Shown here one piece after another: positions 1-7,922 of a DNA stretch of 64,000 bases; within the stretch, counting starts at the first letter, position 1, and every line of letters starts with the position of its first letter. The translations under genes and the position numbers were made by a program. The stretch is from S015-6 sp964479535 (GTDB lineage: Bacteria; Desulfobacterota; DSWW01). Under the pieces are notes generated by a model that had not been told where the DNA came from, did not search any database, and saw nothing but the letters and a program-made list of their open reading frames with translations. The stretch is from assembly GCA_964479535.1 (NCBI GenBank), contig CAYZMM010000002.1, forward strand, positions 124,001-188,000, given 5' to 3'.

Positions 1-1099
1 GGCCGTCCTCGGCTGCCCGGTGGAACGCCTGAAGGAGAGCCACCATGGGCGGGTCCAGAAGGTCTGCATCGTCGATGAGAAGGGCCAGGGGGGTCTTCTT
101 CTCTATGGACGCCAGCGTCCGGACGAGGAAGTGTCCTGCCGCTTCGGGCGACAACGTTTCCGGGGCGGCCTGGGCGCCCGCGAAAAGGGCTTCCCACAGG
201 GCTTCATCCGGTGCTTGCAGCGGGGTTCCAACTCGTTCTCGAAGCCTTTCGACAGAGCCGAACCGTTCGAGAAACCCCTTGATCAAGGCTCCGTAGGGGA
301 GTTCCTGGAGTTGCTCGGTACCGAACAGGCGCAGCACACAGAAGTCCGTTTCGTCGATGCCCTGGTTGACTTCCTGAAGAAAGCGGGTCTTGCCGGACCC
401 ACGGTCGCCTGTGCAAAGGAACAGGGAAGCACGGGGCGAGGGGGGGGCGCTCCTGTGCCGTGCAAGGGCCTCGAAGACGACGGCTGTCTCCTCTTCCCGG
501 CCTATGTAGGCGGGACAGGGAAAGAGGTTGGACAGGTCGTCCCCTCGCAGGATTCCGACGCCTTCCTCCGGGGGCAGGCAGGCTCGGTTACGGCCCTGCT
601 GTTTGGCCGCGTAGAGTCCCTGGTCCGCCTTCTCTATGATCGTTTCCCAGTGTTCCCCGTCTGCGGGGAAGGAGGCGGTACCGATGGAGAGGGTGAGTTG
701 AATGAATTCGTTTCGAGTGTTCAGGGGCAGGGCTTTTCTCTGCGCCCTCTCCACGATTCGGTATGCCCGCTTGAGCCCCTCGTTGCGGTCCGTCCCGGGA
801 AGGAAGACGATGAACTCGTCCCCCGCGTAACGGACCGCCGTCTCCTCCCCTTCCAGGCCTTCGGTCAGAAACTTCGCCACGGTGACGAGCACGTGATCGC
901 CGGCCTGGTGACCGTATGAATCGTTGATGTCCTTGAAGAAATCGATGTCGACGAGCAGGAACGTGTAGTCGGTCCGGTCCGGGTCCTCTTCCAGCGGTTT
1001 CACGAGGCTCTCCCGGAAGTACCTGCGATTGTGCAGGCCTGTCAGGTCGTCCCGATAGGCAAGGGCGATGAGTTCGTCAACGTCTCTTGTGGGCGGCAT
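1..1099 (-). CDS. GGDEF diguanylate cyclase fused to P-loop ATPase (3' end missing)
   Basis: The gene enters from the right and runs off the left edge, so only the first 366 residues are visible. The N-terminal ~175 residues read as a GGDEF domain: DDLTGLHNRRYF at 17-28, LLVDIDFFKDIND at 48-60, and the signature AGDEF at 92-96, a first-position variant usually still active. After a linker, IGREEE (199-204) and a Walker A GDRGSGKT (231-238), followed by ALLIDDADLL, mark an AAA/STAND-type ATPase module like those of signalling ATPases. It probably makes cyclic-di-GMP under control of the ATPase part. The ATG at 1099 is the first in frame; nothing cytosolic or membrane-like precedes it. Family call firm; the ATPase role and the missing C-terminus are unknown. 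Confidence 0.85.
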   Translation of the reverse strand, partial: MPPTRDVDELIALAYRDDLTGLHNRRYFRESLVKPLEEDPDRTDYTFLLVDIDFFKDINDSYGHQAGDHVLVTVAKFLTEGLEGEETAVRYAGDEFIVFLPGTDRNEGLKRAYRIVERAQRKALPLNTRNEFIQLTLSIGTASFPADGEHWETIIEKADQGLYAAKQQGRNRACLPPEEGVGILRGDDLSNLFPCPAYIGREEETAVVFEALARHRSAPPSPRASLFLCTGDRGSGKTRFLQEVNQGIDETDFCVLRLFGTEQLQELPYGALIKGFLERFGSVERLRERVGTPLQAPDEALWEALFAGAQAAPETLSPEAAGHFLVRTLASIEKKTPLALLIDDADLLDPPMVALLQAFHRAAEDG

Positions 1100-1235
1100 G
1101 GATCCGCTTCGGTGCTCCGTGCGTTCTGGCCTGGAAAAGGCCGTTCCCGTATCTCTCCTGTATTTGTACAGGCATTCCCTCTAGAATGTTTCGGATCTTT
1201 TCGGGTTATTCTTGATGGGCAGAAAGGAGCATTCC

Positions 1236-1532
1236 ATGAGAGTGATCGCGGATTTATGTGTGGTTCCGCTCGGCACAGGGGTTTCGGTGTCGTCCTATGT
1301 GGCGGAGGCGGAGAAGATACTGAAGAAGAAGGGGCTTGCTCCCCGGCTCCACGCCTACGGGACCAACCTGGAGGGGGAGTGGGAGGAGGTGATGGACGCC
1401 ATACGCGAGGTTCACGAACGGCTGCATTCGATGGGGGTCCCGCGGATCACGTCGAACATGAGGTTCGGCACGCGGACCGACCGGGAACAGACCGCCTCGG
1501 AGAAGATCCGAAGTGTCGAAGAGAAGTTGTAA
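1236..1532 (+). CDS. MTH1187/YkoF-type thiamine-binding protein (DUF77)
   Basis: A 98-residue protein beginning MRVIADLCVVPLGTG, with SVSSYVAEAEKIL and the typical end MRFGTRTDR. This matches the MTH1187 (DUF77) family of small ferredoxin-fold proteins that form tetramers and bind thiamine or a related ligand in the cytosol. Length is normal for the family. ATG 1236 is chosen over the in-frame TTG at 1212 because AAAGGAG lies 6-7 bases before it. It stands alone between the divergent cyclase gene and a glycosyltransferase. Precise role unknown; a thiamine synthesis gene (ThiD-ThiN) occurs about 43 kb away in the same window. Confidence 0.85.
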   Translation: MRVIADLCVVPLGTGVSVSSYVAEAEKILKKKGLAPRLHAYGTNLEGEWEEVMDAIREVHERLHSMGVPRITSNMRFGTRTDREQTASEKIRSVEEKL

Positions 1533-1622
1533 AGGGCCTCATTGACACAAAAAACGACCGATGCGTAAGATGTTGCGTCCCGGCATCCGGGGCCTGTCCT
1601 TGTTGGGAGGAATCTGAGCACC

Positions 1623-2615
1623 ATGGATCTGTCTTTTCTGATCGTGAACTGGAAGACCCGTGACCTGTTGCGCGACTGTCTTCAGGCGATTCGCGATACG
1701 GTGAAGGAGATCGCCCATGAGGTCATCGTCGTGGACAATGACTCCCGGGACGGCAGCGCGGAGATGGTGCGGGAGGAATTCCCCGAGGTCGACCTGATCG
1801 CCTCGGAGGAGAACCTGGGGTTTGCCGTCGGGAACAACCTGGCCTACGAGCGGGCGTCCGGCCGACACATCCTCATCGTGAATCCGGATATCGTCCTGAA
1901 GGAGGGTGCCGCCCGGGTGCTGATGGAGTTCGCCGATTCCCGGCCGGATGCGGGCATGGTCAGTCCCATGCTGCTGAATCCGGACGGGACCTCTCAGAAG
2001 TTCTACGGGCGGATCCCGACCCTTTCCACGGTGTTCTTCATGTACACCTCGGTCGGCGCGAAGATCGATGAGCGGCTGCTCGGCAGGAGGATATTCAGGA
2101 GGGAACGGTACGTGGACCACGGGGAATTCCGTGAGACCGTTTCCTTCACCGATGGAGGCCCCGGTTTTCACTGCATCCTTGTGCCCAGGCGTGTGATCGA
2201 GGATGTCGGCTTCTTCGATGAGCATTTCCCCGTATTCTTCAACGATGGGGATTTCGCCTACCGTCTCTTCCGGGCGGGCTACAAGGCCTACATCGTCCCC
2301 CGGGCGGAGGCCTATCACCACCACGGAAGCTCCATCAAGCAGCTCTCTCAGATGCTCTTCAACCAGGAGTGGATCTACGGCCTCCGGGCCTATTACGCGA
2401 AGCACCGGGGCTTCTCCTACAATCTCGCCATCGACCTCGTGTTGAGCCTGAACGTGGCGGGGAACATGCTCGTCGGCCTTCGGGACATCCTGGCCGGGAA
2501 GAAGGGGCTTTCCGATTTCATGGCGCCGGTGAGTGACTTCAGAAGGATGATGCGCTATCGTCCTCCGAACGCCCGGGTCAGAACGCCTTTCCACCCGGGC
2601 GGCCCTTCCGCTTGA
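1623..2615 (+). CDS. Family 2 glycosyltransferase (rhamnosyltransferase-like)
   Basis: A 330-residue GT2 (GT-A fold) enzyme that transfers a sugar from a nucleotide donor. MDLSFLIVNWKTRDLL at the N-terminus and VIVVDNDSRDGSAEMV at 34-49 form the nucleotide-binding strand and first acidic cluster; ILIVNPDI near 85-92 is the DxD-equivalent found in rhamnosyl/dTDP-sugar transferases of this family. DGGPGFHCILVPRRV and FFDEHFPVFFNDGDFAYRL are the usual acceptor-side motifs. A hydrophobic stretch near the C-terminus may associate with the membrane. It is followed by an RmlD-like reductase, fitting deoxysugar addition to a surface polysaccharide or lipid. Donor and acceptor are not determined. Confidence 0.88.
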   Translation: MDLSFLIVNWKTRDLLRDCLQAIRDTVKEIAHEVIVVDNDSRDGSAEMVREEFPEVDLIASEENLGFAVGNNLAYERASGRHILIVNPDIVLKEGAARVLMEFADSRPDAGMVSPMLLNPDGTSQKFYGRIPTLSTVFFMYTSVGAKIDERLLGRRIFRRERYVDHGEFRETVSFTDGGPGFHCILVPRRVIEDVGFFDEHFPVFFNDGDFAYRLFRAGYKAYIVPRAEAYHHHGSSIKQLSQMLFNQEWIYGLRAYYAKHRGFSYNLAIDLVLSLNVAGNMLVGLRDILAGKKGLSDFMAPVSDFRRMMRYRPPNARVRTPFHPGGPSA

Positions 2616-2641
2616 CAGCCGATCCAACGGAATCCTATACT
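2612..2641 (+). promoter_or_regulatory. Sigma-70-type promoter for the RmlD-like gene
   Basis: TTGACA at 2612-2617 and TATACT at 2636-2641 are separated by 18 bases, with a T-rich stretch just after. It overlaps the end of the GT2 gene and sits about 50 bases before the next start codon, so the RmlD/radical SAM pair can be transcribed separately. Confidence 0.6.
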
Positions 2642-2688
2642 TTTTTATATGAAGTAGAAGCCGCCTGAAGAGAAACGGACCCGGGTTC

Positions 2689-3432
2689 ATGAGCACAGGC
2701 GACCCCTCCATAAAGATCCTCTTGAGCGGCGGTTCCGGCCTTCTGGGAAGAGAACTTCTCAAGCTCGATCCTTCGATCGTCGCCCCGCCCCACGCCGCGT
2801 TCGATGTGACCGACGTGCGCCAGACAGGGGAGGTCTTTCGGCAGTTCCCCGGCTGCCTGTACATCCACTGTGCGGCCATCGTGGGAACGGATGAGTGCCG
2901 AGCGGACCCGGCTGCCGCCCTGGACGTCAACGTGGGGGGCGTTCTGAACACGGTCAAGGCGGGTCTCCAGCAAGGTTGCCGTTACGTCTATCTCTCGACG
3001 GACTACGTCTTCGAGGCGAACCGGAGCAAAAAGGGGGACTTCGTCGAAGAGGATGCTGTGGGTGCGGTCAATCTGTACGCGCGCACGAAGATCGCGGGAG
3101 AGATGCTGGCGACGGCCAACCCGGATCACCTGATCATACGAACGAGCTTCGTGGGGAGGGAGTCGATCAAATACAAGGGGGCCTTCACGGACCAGTATAC
3201 GACCCGGGACTATGTGGACGTGCTCGCTCCACAGATCCTGGAGGCCGCCCGGAGCCGATTGACGGGTGTGCTGCATATCGGGACGGAGAAGAAGTCCCAA
3301 TACGACCTCCTGAAGATCGCTTTTCCGGAGATCAAGCCGACCCGGCGGGCGGACGTGAACCCCTCCCTCGCGTCCGACACGTCCTTGAACTGCGACCGGT
3401 GGAGGGAATATCGGCTCCGGGGCCGGGGCTAG
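2689..3432 (+). CDS. RmlD-like sugar-nucleotide reductase (SDR superfamily)
   Basis: A 247-residue extended SDR close to dTDP-4-dehydrorhamnose reductase. The NAD(P)-binding loop SGGSGLLG is at 13-20, STDYVFE at 103-109, and the catalytic Tyr130-x3-Lys134 in YARTK. VGTDECRADPAAALDVN is the usual RmlD segment contacting the cofactor. It is shorter than typical RmlD (~290 aa), with a reduced C-terminal substrate lobe, so the exact sugar is uncertain. It probably reduces a 4-keto sugar nucleotide or acts in a related deoxysugar route that could feed the preceding GT2. A strong promoter lies just upstream; ATG 2689 follows a modest purine-rich stretch. Confidence 0.82.
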   Translation: MSTGDPSIKILLSGGSGLLGRELLKLDPSIVAPPHAAFDVTDVRQTGEVFRQFPGCLYIHCAAIVGTDECRADPAAALDVNVGGVLNTVKAGLQQGCRYVYLSTDYVFEANRSKKGDFVEEDAVGAVNLYARTKIAGEMLATANPDHLIIRTSFVGRESIKYKGAFTDQYTTRDYVDVLAPQILEAARSRLTGVLHIGTEKKSQYDLLKIAFPEIKPTRRADVNPSLASDTSLNCDRWREYRLRGRG

Positions 3433-3523
3433 GAGAATCAAGTCGCCTTACGAAACGGACGAATGAGAGGGGTATGGCTTCGGTGAAAGCGAACGGCACG
3501 AGCGCAAGAGGAAAGGGGTCGAG

Positions 3524-4618
3524 GTGGGCCTGAAGCAATTCGACATACAGCAGAAGATCCTCTGGCACTACGACAGGATCAACAAGCTGATCAACAACGA
3601 GATGGTCTACCCGATTACGATCGAGATCGACCCGACCAACGCGTGCAACGAGAAATGCATCTGGTGCTGCTGGGAAGAACACCGCAATAACAAGACGACC
3701 ATGTCCTGGAAGCTGCTCGAGAAGATCATCCGGAACCTGGCGCGGGTGGACGTCCGGGGGCTGATCTGGACCGGGGGCGGCGAACCCCTGGTGAACCGTC
3801 ACACCACGAAAGGAATGGAGCTTGCCAAGAGCCTGGGGATCGAAAACGGCATGTTCACCAACGGCATATTGATGACGCCTCAGAGGATCCCCACCATCGT
3901 CCGGTGCTGCACCTGGATCCGGATCAGCCTCGGCGCCGCCACGGCCGAGACCTTTCGAAAATGCCACGGTACGGACGATTTCGAGGTGATTCTGGACAAC
4001 GTTCGCGAGTTCGTGAAGGTGAAGCGGGAACTCGGAAGCGATATCGCCATCGGCCTGAGCATGATGGTCCATCCGGAGAACTGTCACGAGTTGTACGATG
4101 AGGCGAAGCTGGCCAAGGAACTCGGGGTGGACTATTTCCAGGGTAAGCCTTTGAACCAGATGGGCTCGGAGGACATGGCGTGGTGGGAGAGGGCTGTCAT
4201 CCCTCCTTTCAAGAAGGCGAAGGAGGACTTCGAAGACGGGGATTTCAAGATCCTGACCGCCCAGTACACCCAGGACAAGTACGGTGACGAGGGGTCGCGC
4301 TTCATTTCGAACATCACCCCCTCCCTCAACGTTGCGGAGGAGGAGAAGCATCGGTGCTATGTCCACAACTTCGTCACCGCCATCACCGCGAACGGTGACG
4401 TCGCCTTCTGCAAGAATCTGCGGGACAGGGAGGAATTCATCCTCGGCAACCTGAACAAGCAGACGCTGGAAGAAATCTGGCACAGCGAGAGGCGCAAGGA
4501 GATCATACAGCGGATCAATTCAGAGCGGTGCGGGGTCTTCTGCCAGAACGGCCGCCTCAACCAGATCCTGAAGTACATCAAGAGACCGAACCCGAAGAAC
4601 CACCCCAGCTTCCTTTGA
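3524..4618 (+). CDS. Radical SAM/SPASM-domain protein
   Basis: A 364-residue radical SAM enzyme. The first cluster motif CNEKCIWC gives Cys41, Cys45 and Cys48; IWTGGGEPL is the GGE-type SAM-binding motif. C-terminal cysteines in HRCYVHNF, DVAFCKNL and ERCGVFCQNG form a SPASM/twitch region that should hold one or two auxiliary Fe-S clusters. Such enzymes modify peptides, sugars or lipids. No precursor peptide is obvious nearby, while a GT2 and a sugar reductase lie just upstream, so a carbohydrate or lipid substrate is the better guess. Start is GTG 3524, preceded by AAAGGGG. The end abuts a palindromic repeat. Confidence 0.88.
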   Translation: MGLKQFDIQQKILWHYDRINKLINNEMVYPITIEIDPTNACNEKCIWCCWEEHRNNKTTMSWKLLEKIIRNLARVDVRGLIWTGGGEPLVNRHTTKGMELAKSLGIENGMFTNGILMTPQRIPTIVRCCTWIRISLGAATAETFRKCHGTDDFEVILDNVREFVKVKRELGSDIAIGLSMMVHPENCHELYDEAKLAKELGVDYFQGKPLNQMGSEDMAWWERAVIPPFKKAKEDFEDGDFKILTAQYTQDKYGDEGSRFISNITPSLNVAEEEKHRCYVHNFVTAITANGDVAFCKNLRDREEFILGNLNKQTLEEIWHSERRKEIIQRINSERCGVFCQNGRLNQILKYIKRPNPKNHPSFL

Positions 4619-4638
4619 GCCGCCCCGGCTCGTGTCCT

Positions 4639-4797
4639 GTCCCAGAAATACGGGTGCAAAGGTATGCCACTTCAACGCTGGGGCGTAATTGGGGACAGCC
4701 ACCGACTTCCACGTTACGCGACCCATCCATTCTGGTTGAGAAAATCGGTGGCTGCCCCCAATTTCAGCGCGACTCTCTGTAATGCTATTTCTGGGAC
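4639..4797. repeat. Long imperfect palindromic repeat (REP/RAYT-like or mobile-element remnant)
   Basis: Two nested inverted repeats. Outer arms: GTCCCAGAAATA at 4639-4650 and its complement at 4786-4797. Inner arms: AATTGGGGACAGCCACCGA beginning at 4687, matched by a near-perfect complement at 4741-4764 (one mismatch in GGGGAC versus GGGGGC plus end differences). The two arms enclose about 30 bases. No transposase is present. It lies between convergent genes, so it may also act as a bidirectional terminator. Bacterial REP-like elements associated with IS200-type transposases have this form. Confidence 0.7.
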
Positions 4798-6573
4798 CTA
4801 GTCCGCGTCGCCCCGTCGCTTGTTCAGCCAGAACCGCCCCCAGGCAAGCTGCGATTTGCCCACCTCCTTGAACATCTTCAGAACGCCCATCTTCTCGGGG
4901 GGGAGCAGCTCCCCGGTGAGGAACATATCGAGCGCGCCGGCACGACGCATCTTGCCGGAAGAGGTGCGGGGAAGGGTGCCCGGATCGAGGATCTGCACGT
5001 GGTACGGGGTCAGGGAGATGCCGGACAGGATCCGGTCCTTGATTTCCTCCACGATCTCTTCTTCGGGCCGTTTGCTTCGCGCTTCCTTTTCGGCCAGCAC
5101 GATCAGTTGCTCTCCTTCGGAATCGGTCATGTGGCTGACCGCGATGGAGCACCCGAGGCGCAGGCCCTCCACGTCCTGCACCAGTTCCTCCACCTCCTGA
5201 GGCGCGTAGTTCCTCCCCCGGATGATGATCAGGTCCTTGACCCTGCCGGCGATGTAGAGGTTCCCCTCGTGAAAGAAGCCGAGATCCCCGGTGTCCAGCC
5301 AGCCGTCCTGTATCGTCTTGGAGGTGGTGTCCGGATCGTTGTAGAAGCCATTCGTGATCGAGGGCCCCCGAACGGCGATCTTGCCGACCCAGCCTTCGGG
5401 GACGGTCCGGCCCTCTTCATCCCTCAGCTCCACCTCCACGTCCGGCAGCGGCGGCCCCACGGACGGCAGCACGCGGCCCTTGCCCGGAACGGCCCTGCCC
5501 TGCTCGCCGAGCATCTCCCTGTCGAACTCGGTCAGCAGGGGCGGGACCCGAAAGCTGGAGAAGCTGACCGCAAGGCCCGCCTCGGCCAGCCCGTAGACGG
5601 GTGTCATCGCCTCGGCCCGGAAGCCCCATTTGGAGAAGCGATCGCAGAACTGCATCATCCCTTCCGTGTTGATCGGCTCCGCCCCGTTCAGCGCCGCCTC
5701 CCAGTTCGACAGATCGACCCCTTCCAGGTCCTTGTCCTTGACCTTCTTCAGGCAGAGGCCGTACGCGAAGTCGGGTGCCGGCGAGATGACGGCCTTGTAC
5801 CTGGACATGGTTCTGAGCCATATCCGGGGGCGGGCGATGAAGATCTCCGGGCTGATGTAGGTGACGTTGCCGGGATGATAGAGGCCGTTGTACAAGCACC
5901 CCACCAGGCCCATGTCATGGTACAGGGGCAGCCAGCACACGCCGCCGTAGCGGGAGTACTCCTCGCTGTACTCGCGGAAGACGCTCTCCATCATCTCCAG
6001 GTTGTACAGAAGGTTCGTGTGGGAGACGGTCACCGCCTTCGGCTCGACGGTCGTCCCGGAAGAGAACTGGAGAAAGGCGGGCGTGTCCGGATCCGTCTCG
6101 CCCGGAGGGGTCCATTTCGCATCGGTGACGAGCTTCTCCACGTTGAGTACCTCCTCGAGGCATTCCACGTCCTCCACGGCGGGCCCGAGGAGCTTCTTGA
6201 TGCGGCTGTCCGTCACGAGATAGCGCGTGCCGATCTTGGTGAGCATCCTGCGGGTTCTCTGGAAGTACTCGGCCAGCCTGCCGAGGCGAACAGGAGGGTA
6301 GAGAGCGCTCGGAATGCCTCCGGCGAGCTGGGTGCCGAGGAAGATGTCCAGGAAGTGGATCGATGTGGCCAGGATGATGCCGACCCGGTCTCCCGGCCTG
6401 AGCCCACCCTGCTGCAGGGTGCCTGCCACCGCCTTCGCCCGTTTGATCACCTCCTCGTAGGTGTAGTAAGTGGTCTCTTCCCCCCGGGAAACGAACCGTG
6501 CCCCGTACTGCGTACATTTCTCCAGCCCCAGCAGGACCTCCGTGATGGTGTTTGCCTTGGGTCTCAGGTGCAT
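4798..6573 (-). CDS. Fatty acyl-AMP ligase (FAAL-type AMP-binding enzyme)
   Basis: A 591-residue ANL-superfamily adenylating enzyme. FLQFSSGTTVEPKA (168-181) is the ATP-binding loop, with Val where TGxPKG normally has Gly. WLPLYHDMGL (214-223) and IIIRGRNYAPQEVE are the hallmarks of fatty acyl-AMP ligases, which pass an activated acyl chain to an acyl carrier protein rather than to CoA. The C-terminal LPRTSSGKMRR carries the adenylation lysine. Its start overlaps the stop of the upstream ACP by one base (TGATG), so the two are translationally coupled; that ACP is its likely partner. It probably loads a fatty acid starter for the PKS island. I cannot confirm the FAAL-specific insertion by eye. 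Confidence 0.88.
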   Translation of the reverse strand: MHLRPKANTITEVLLGLEKCTQYGARFVSRGEETTYYTYEEVIKRAKAVAGTLQQGGLRPGDRVGIILATSIHFLDIFLGTQLAGGIPSALYPPVRLGRLAEYFQRTRRMLTKIGTRYLVTDSRIKKLLGPAVEDVECLEEVLNVEKLVTDAKWTPPGETDPDTPAFLQFSSGTTVEPKAVTVSHTNLLYNLEMMESVFREYSEEYSRYGGVCWLPLYHDMGLVGCLYNGLYHPGNVTYISPEIFIARPRIWLRTMSRYKAVISPAPDFAYGLCLKKVKDKDLEGVDLSNWEAALNGAEPINTEGMMQFCDRFSKWGFRAEAMTPVYGLAEAGLAVSFSSFRVPPLLTEFDREMLGEQGRAVPGKGRVLPSVGPPLPDVEVELRDEEGRTVPEGWVGKIAVRGPSITNGFYNDPDTTSKTIQDGWLDTGDLGFFHEGNLYIAGRVKDLIIIRGRNYAPQEVEELVQDVEGLRLGCSIAVSHMTDSEGEQLIVLAEKEARSKRPEEEIVEEIKDRILSGISLTPYHVQILDPGTLPRTSSGKMRRAGALDMFLTGELLPPEKMGVLKMFKEVGKSQLAWGRFWLNKRRGDAD

Positions 6574-6875
6574 CAGGATTCCTCCTCTCCGGCCCTGGCG
6601 AGGATCATGTCCACGAGGTCGCGAACGGTCTGGATCTTCTCCCGGTCTTCGAAGTCGAGGAGGAAACCGTACTTCTCCTCCACGTTCGTGATCAGAACCA
6701 CCTGGGAAACGGAGTCCAGCTCGAGCCCCTCCACGATCTGTGTGTCCAGATCGATCCTGCGGATCTGCTCTTCGGAAAGCTCCAGCTCCTCTTCGGCGAG
6801 CTCCTTCAGATAGATCAGAACCTCCTCCATGGAGGGCTTCTCTGTTTCCTCTTTGTTCGGTGACGTCATGCCCAC
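6573..6875 (-). CDS. Acyl carrier protein
   Basis: A 100-residue acidic helical protein with LELDSVSQV (51-59), where Ser55 is the phosphopantetheine attachment site. DLDTQIVEG and VRDLVDMI are the flanking conserved segments. It directly precedes the FAAL gene with a TGATG overlap and should receive the acyl chain from it. About 20 extra N-terminal residues, rich in Glu and Lys, precede the carrier fold. A partner in fatty-acid/polyketide initiation is inferred from the neighbours. Confidence 0.9.
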   Translation of the reverse strand: MGMTSPNKEETEKPSMEEVLIYLKELAEEELELSEEQIRRIDLDTQIVEGLELDSVSQVVLITNVEEKYGFLLDFEDREKIQTVRDLVDMILARAGEEES

Positions 6876-6909
6876 TCGCTCTTCTGTTCAGGTTTGCGTC
6901 TGTTTCGTT

Positions 6910-7746
6910 CTATTCGGCTGTCGATCCGGAATCTTGATCCGGAGCATCCAGAATCCCGAGAAGATACTCTCGCAAGATCCTTCCCGTTTCCCCGGCTGCC
7001 TCGATGAAGAAGACGTGACCCGCATCCGGCAGCGTGACCAGGCGGGATCCGGGAATGCCCTTTCGAAGGACCTCGGAATTCGCAGGCGGGATGAGCACGT
7101 CGGCATCTCCCGTCAGGATCAGCGCCGGCTTGCGGATGTCGGCCAGCCGGTCGTGGCAATCGTGTGCGATGGCCGCCCAGAACTGCTGGGAGAAGGGCTT
7201 CCGGGTGGGCGGGTTCTCCACGAATCGGGCCACCGTGGCCTCGATGAACGCCGGATTCTGGTGCCGGAACTTCGGTCCGAAAAGGATCACCATGTTTTGC
7301 CGGGCGATCTCCTCGAGGGACTTGCCCCGGGTCAAGGTCATGGCCTGCACCGCCTCGCCGGAGGGCATGATGAAGGACTTCCCGCCTGCGTGGGTGCATC
7401 CGAGCACGAGGCGGTCCACCCGGTCCGGGTGGCCGAGGACGATCTCCTGGGCGATCATGCCGCCCATGGAAACGCCGAAGATGTGCGCCTTCGGGATGTC
7501 CAGGGCCGTCATCAGGCCGACCGTGTCTGCAGCGAACATGGGGATCGTGTACTTCTCGTCCGGCTTCTCCGTGAGGCCGGCCCCGCGATTGTCGAACAGG
7601 ACGAGCCGAAAGGAATCCTCCAGCTCCCGGACGAGAGGCTCCCACCAGGTCAGGTCTCCGGACAGCCCCATGATGAGCACCAGAGGAGGTCCGTCCCCGA
7701 CGATCCGGTAGTGCATGCGCAGGCCGTTCACGTTCCGGTACGGCAT
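6910..7746 (-). CDS. Alpha/beta hydrolase
   Basis: A 278-residue alpha/beta-hydrolase-fold enzyme. The oxyanion segment VLIMGLSGDLTWWEP is at 23-37 and the nucleophile elbow GVSMGG at 91-96 (Ser93). Asp lies in LTGDADVLIP and His in DAGHVFFIE, completing the triad. It is the first gene of a hydrolase-ACP-FAAL set on this strand (34-base gap to the ACP). It could act as an editing thioesterase or release enzyme for ACP-bound acyl chains, but the family is broad and the sequence does not give the substrate. A second, different alpha/beta hydrolase sits in the PKS operon. Confidence 0.85.
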   Translation of the reverse strand: MPYRNVNGLRMHYRIVGDGPPLVLIMGLSGDLTWWEPLVRELEDSFRLVLFDNRGAGLTEKPDEKYTIPMFAADTVGLMTALDIPKAHIFGVSMGGMIAQEIVLGHPDRVDRLVLGCTHAGGKSFIMPSGEAVQAMTLTRGKSLEEIARQNMVILFGPKFRHQNPAFIEATVARFVENPPTRKPFSQQFWAAIAHDCHDRLADIRKPALILTGDADVLIPPANSEVLRKGIPGSRLVTLPDAGHVFFIEAAGETGRILREYLLGILDAPDQDSGSTAE

Positions 7747-7842
7747 GGATTCGAGTCCCTCTTCGATCGGTCGTCTGACGAGGTACCAAATAACCAGAAA
7801 GAGACGAAAAAGACAACTGGAACGACCCGGTTCTGGTCCTGC

Positions 7843-7871
7843 TTGACGCCCAAGAACTCATTGCCTATATT
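7843..7871 (+). promoter_or_regulatory. Sigma-70-type promoter for the beta-propeller lipoprotein
   Basis: TTGACG at 7843-7848 and TATATT at 7866-7871 with a 17-base spacer, about 50 bases before the ATG at 7923. The position and the near-consensus hexamers are visible in the sequence. Confidence 0.65.
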
Positions 7872-7922
7872 CGTTCTGCTGCAATTCACCTTCGAGTCAA
7901 TGTGGAGGGAAGGGCACAGCGG

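Noticed and set aside
1161..1187. TTGTAC ... TAGAAT before the thiamine-binding gene
   Set aside because: Spacing is only 12 bases, too short for a sigma-70 promoter.
1539..2957. Long minus-strand reading frame over the GT2 and RmlD genes
   Set aside because: Antisense shadow; no family motifs, while both opposite genes show complete domains.
3332..4483. Long minus-strand frame over the radical SAM/SPASM gene
   Set aside because: Antisense shadow lacking any domain; the plus-strand gene has all Fe-S cysteines.
4999..6813. Long plus-strand reading frame opposite the FAAL and ACP genes
   Set aside because: It is antisense to two clear genes, lacks any conserved domain and has the composition expected of a GC-rich shadow frame.
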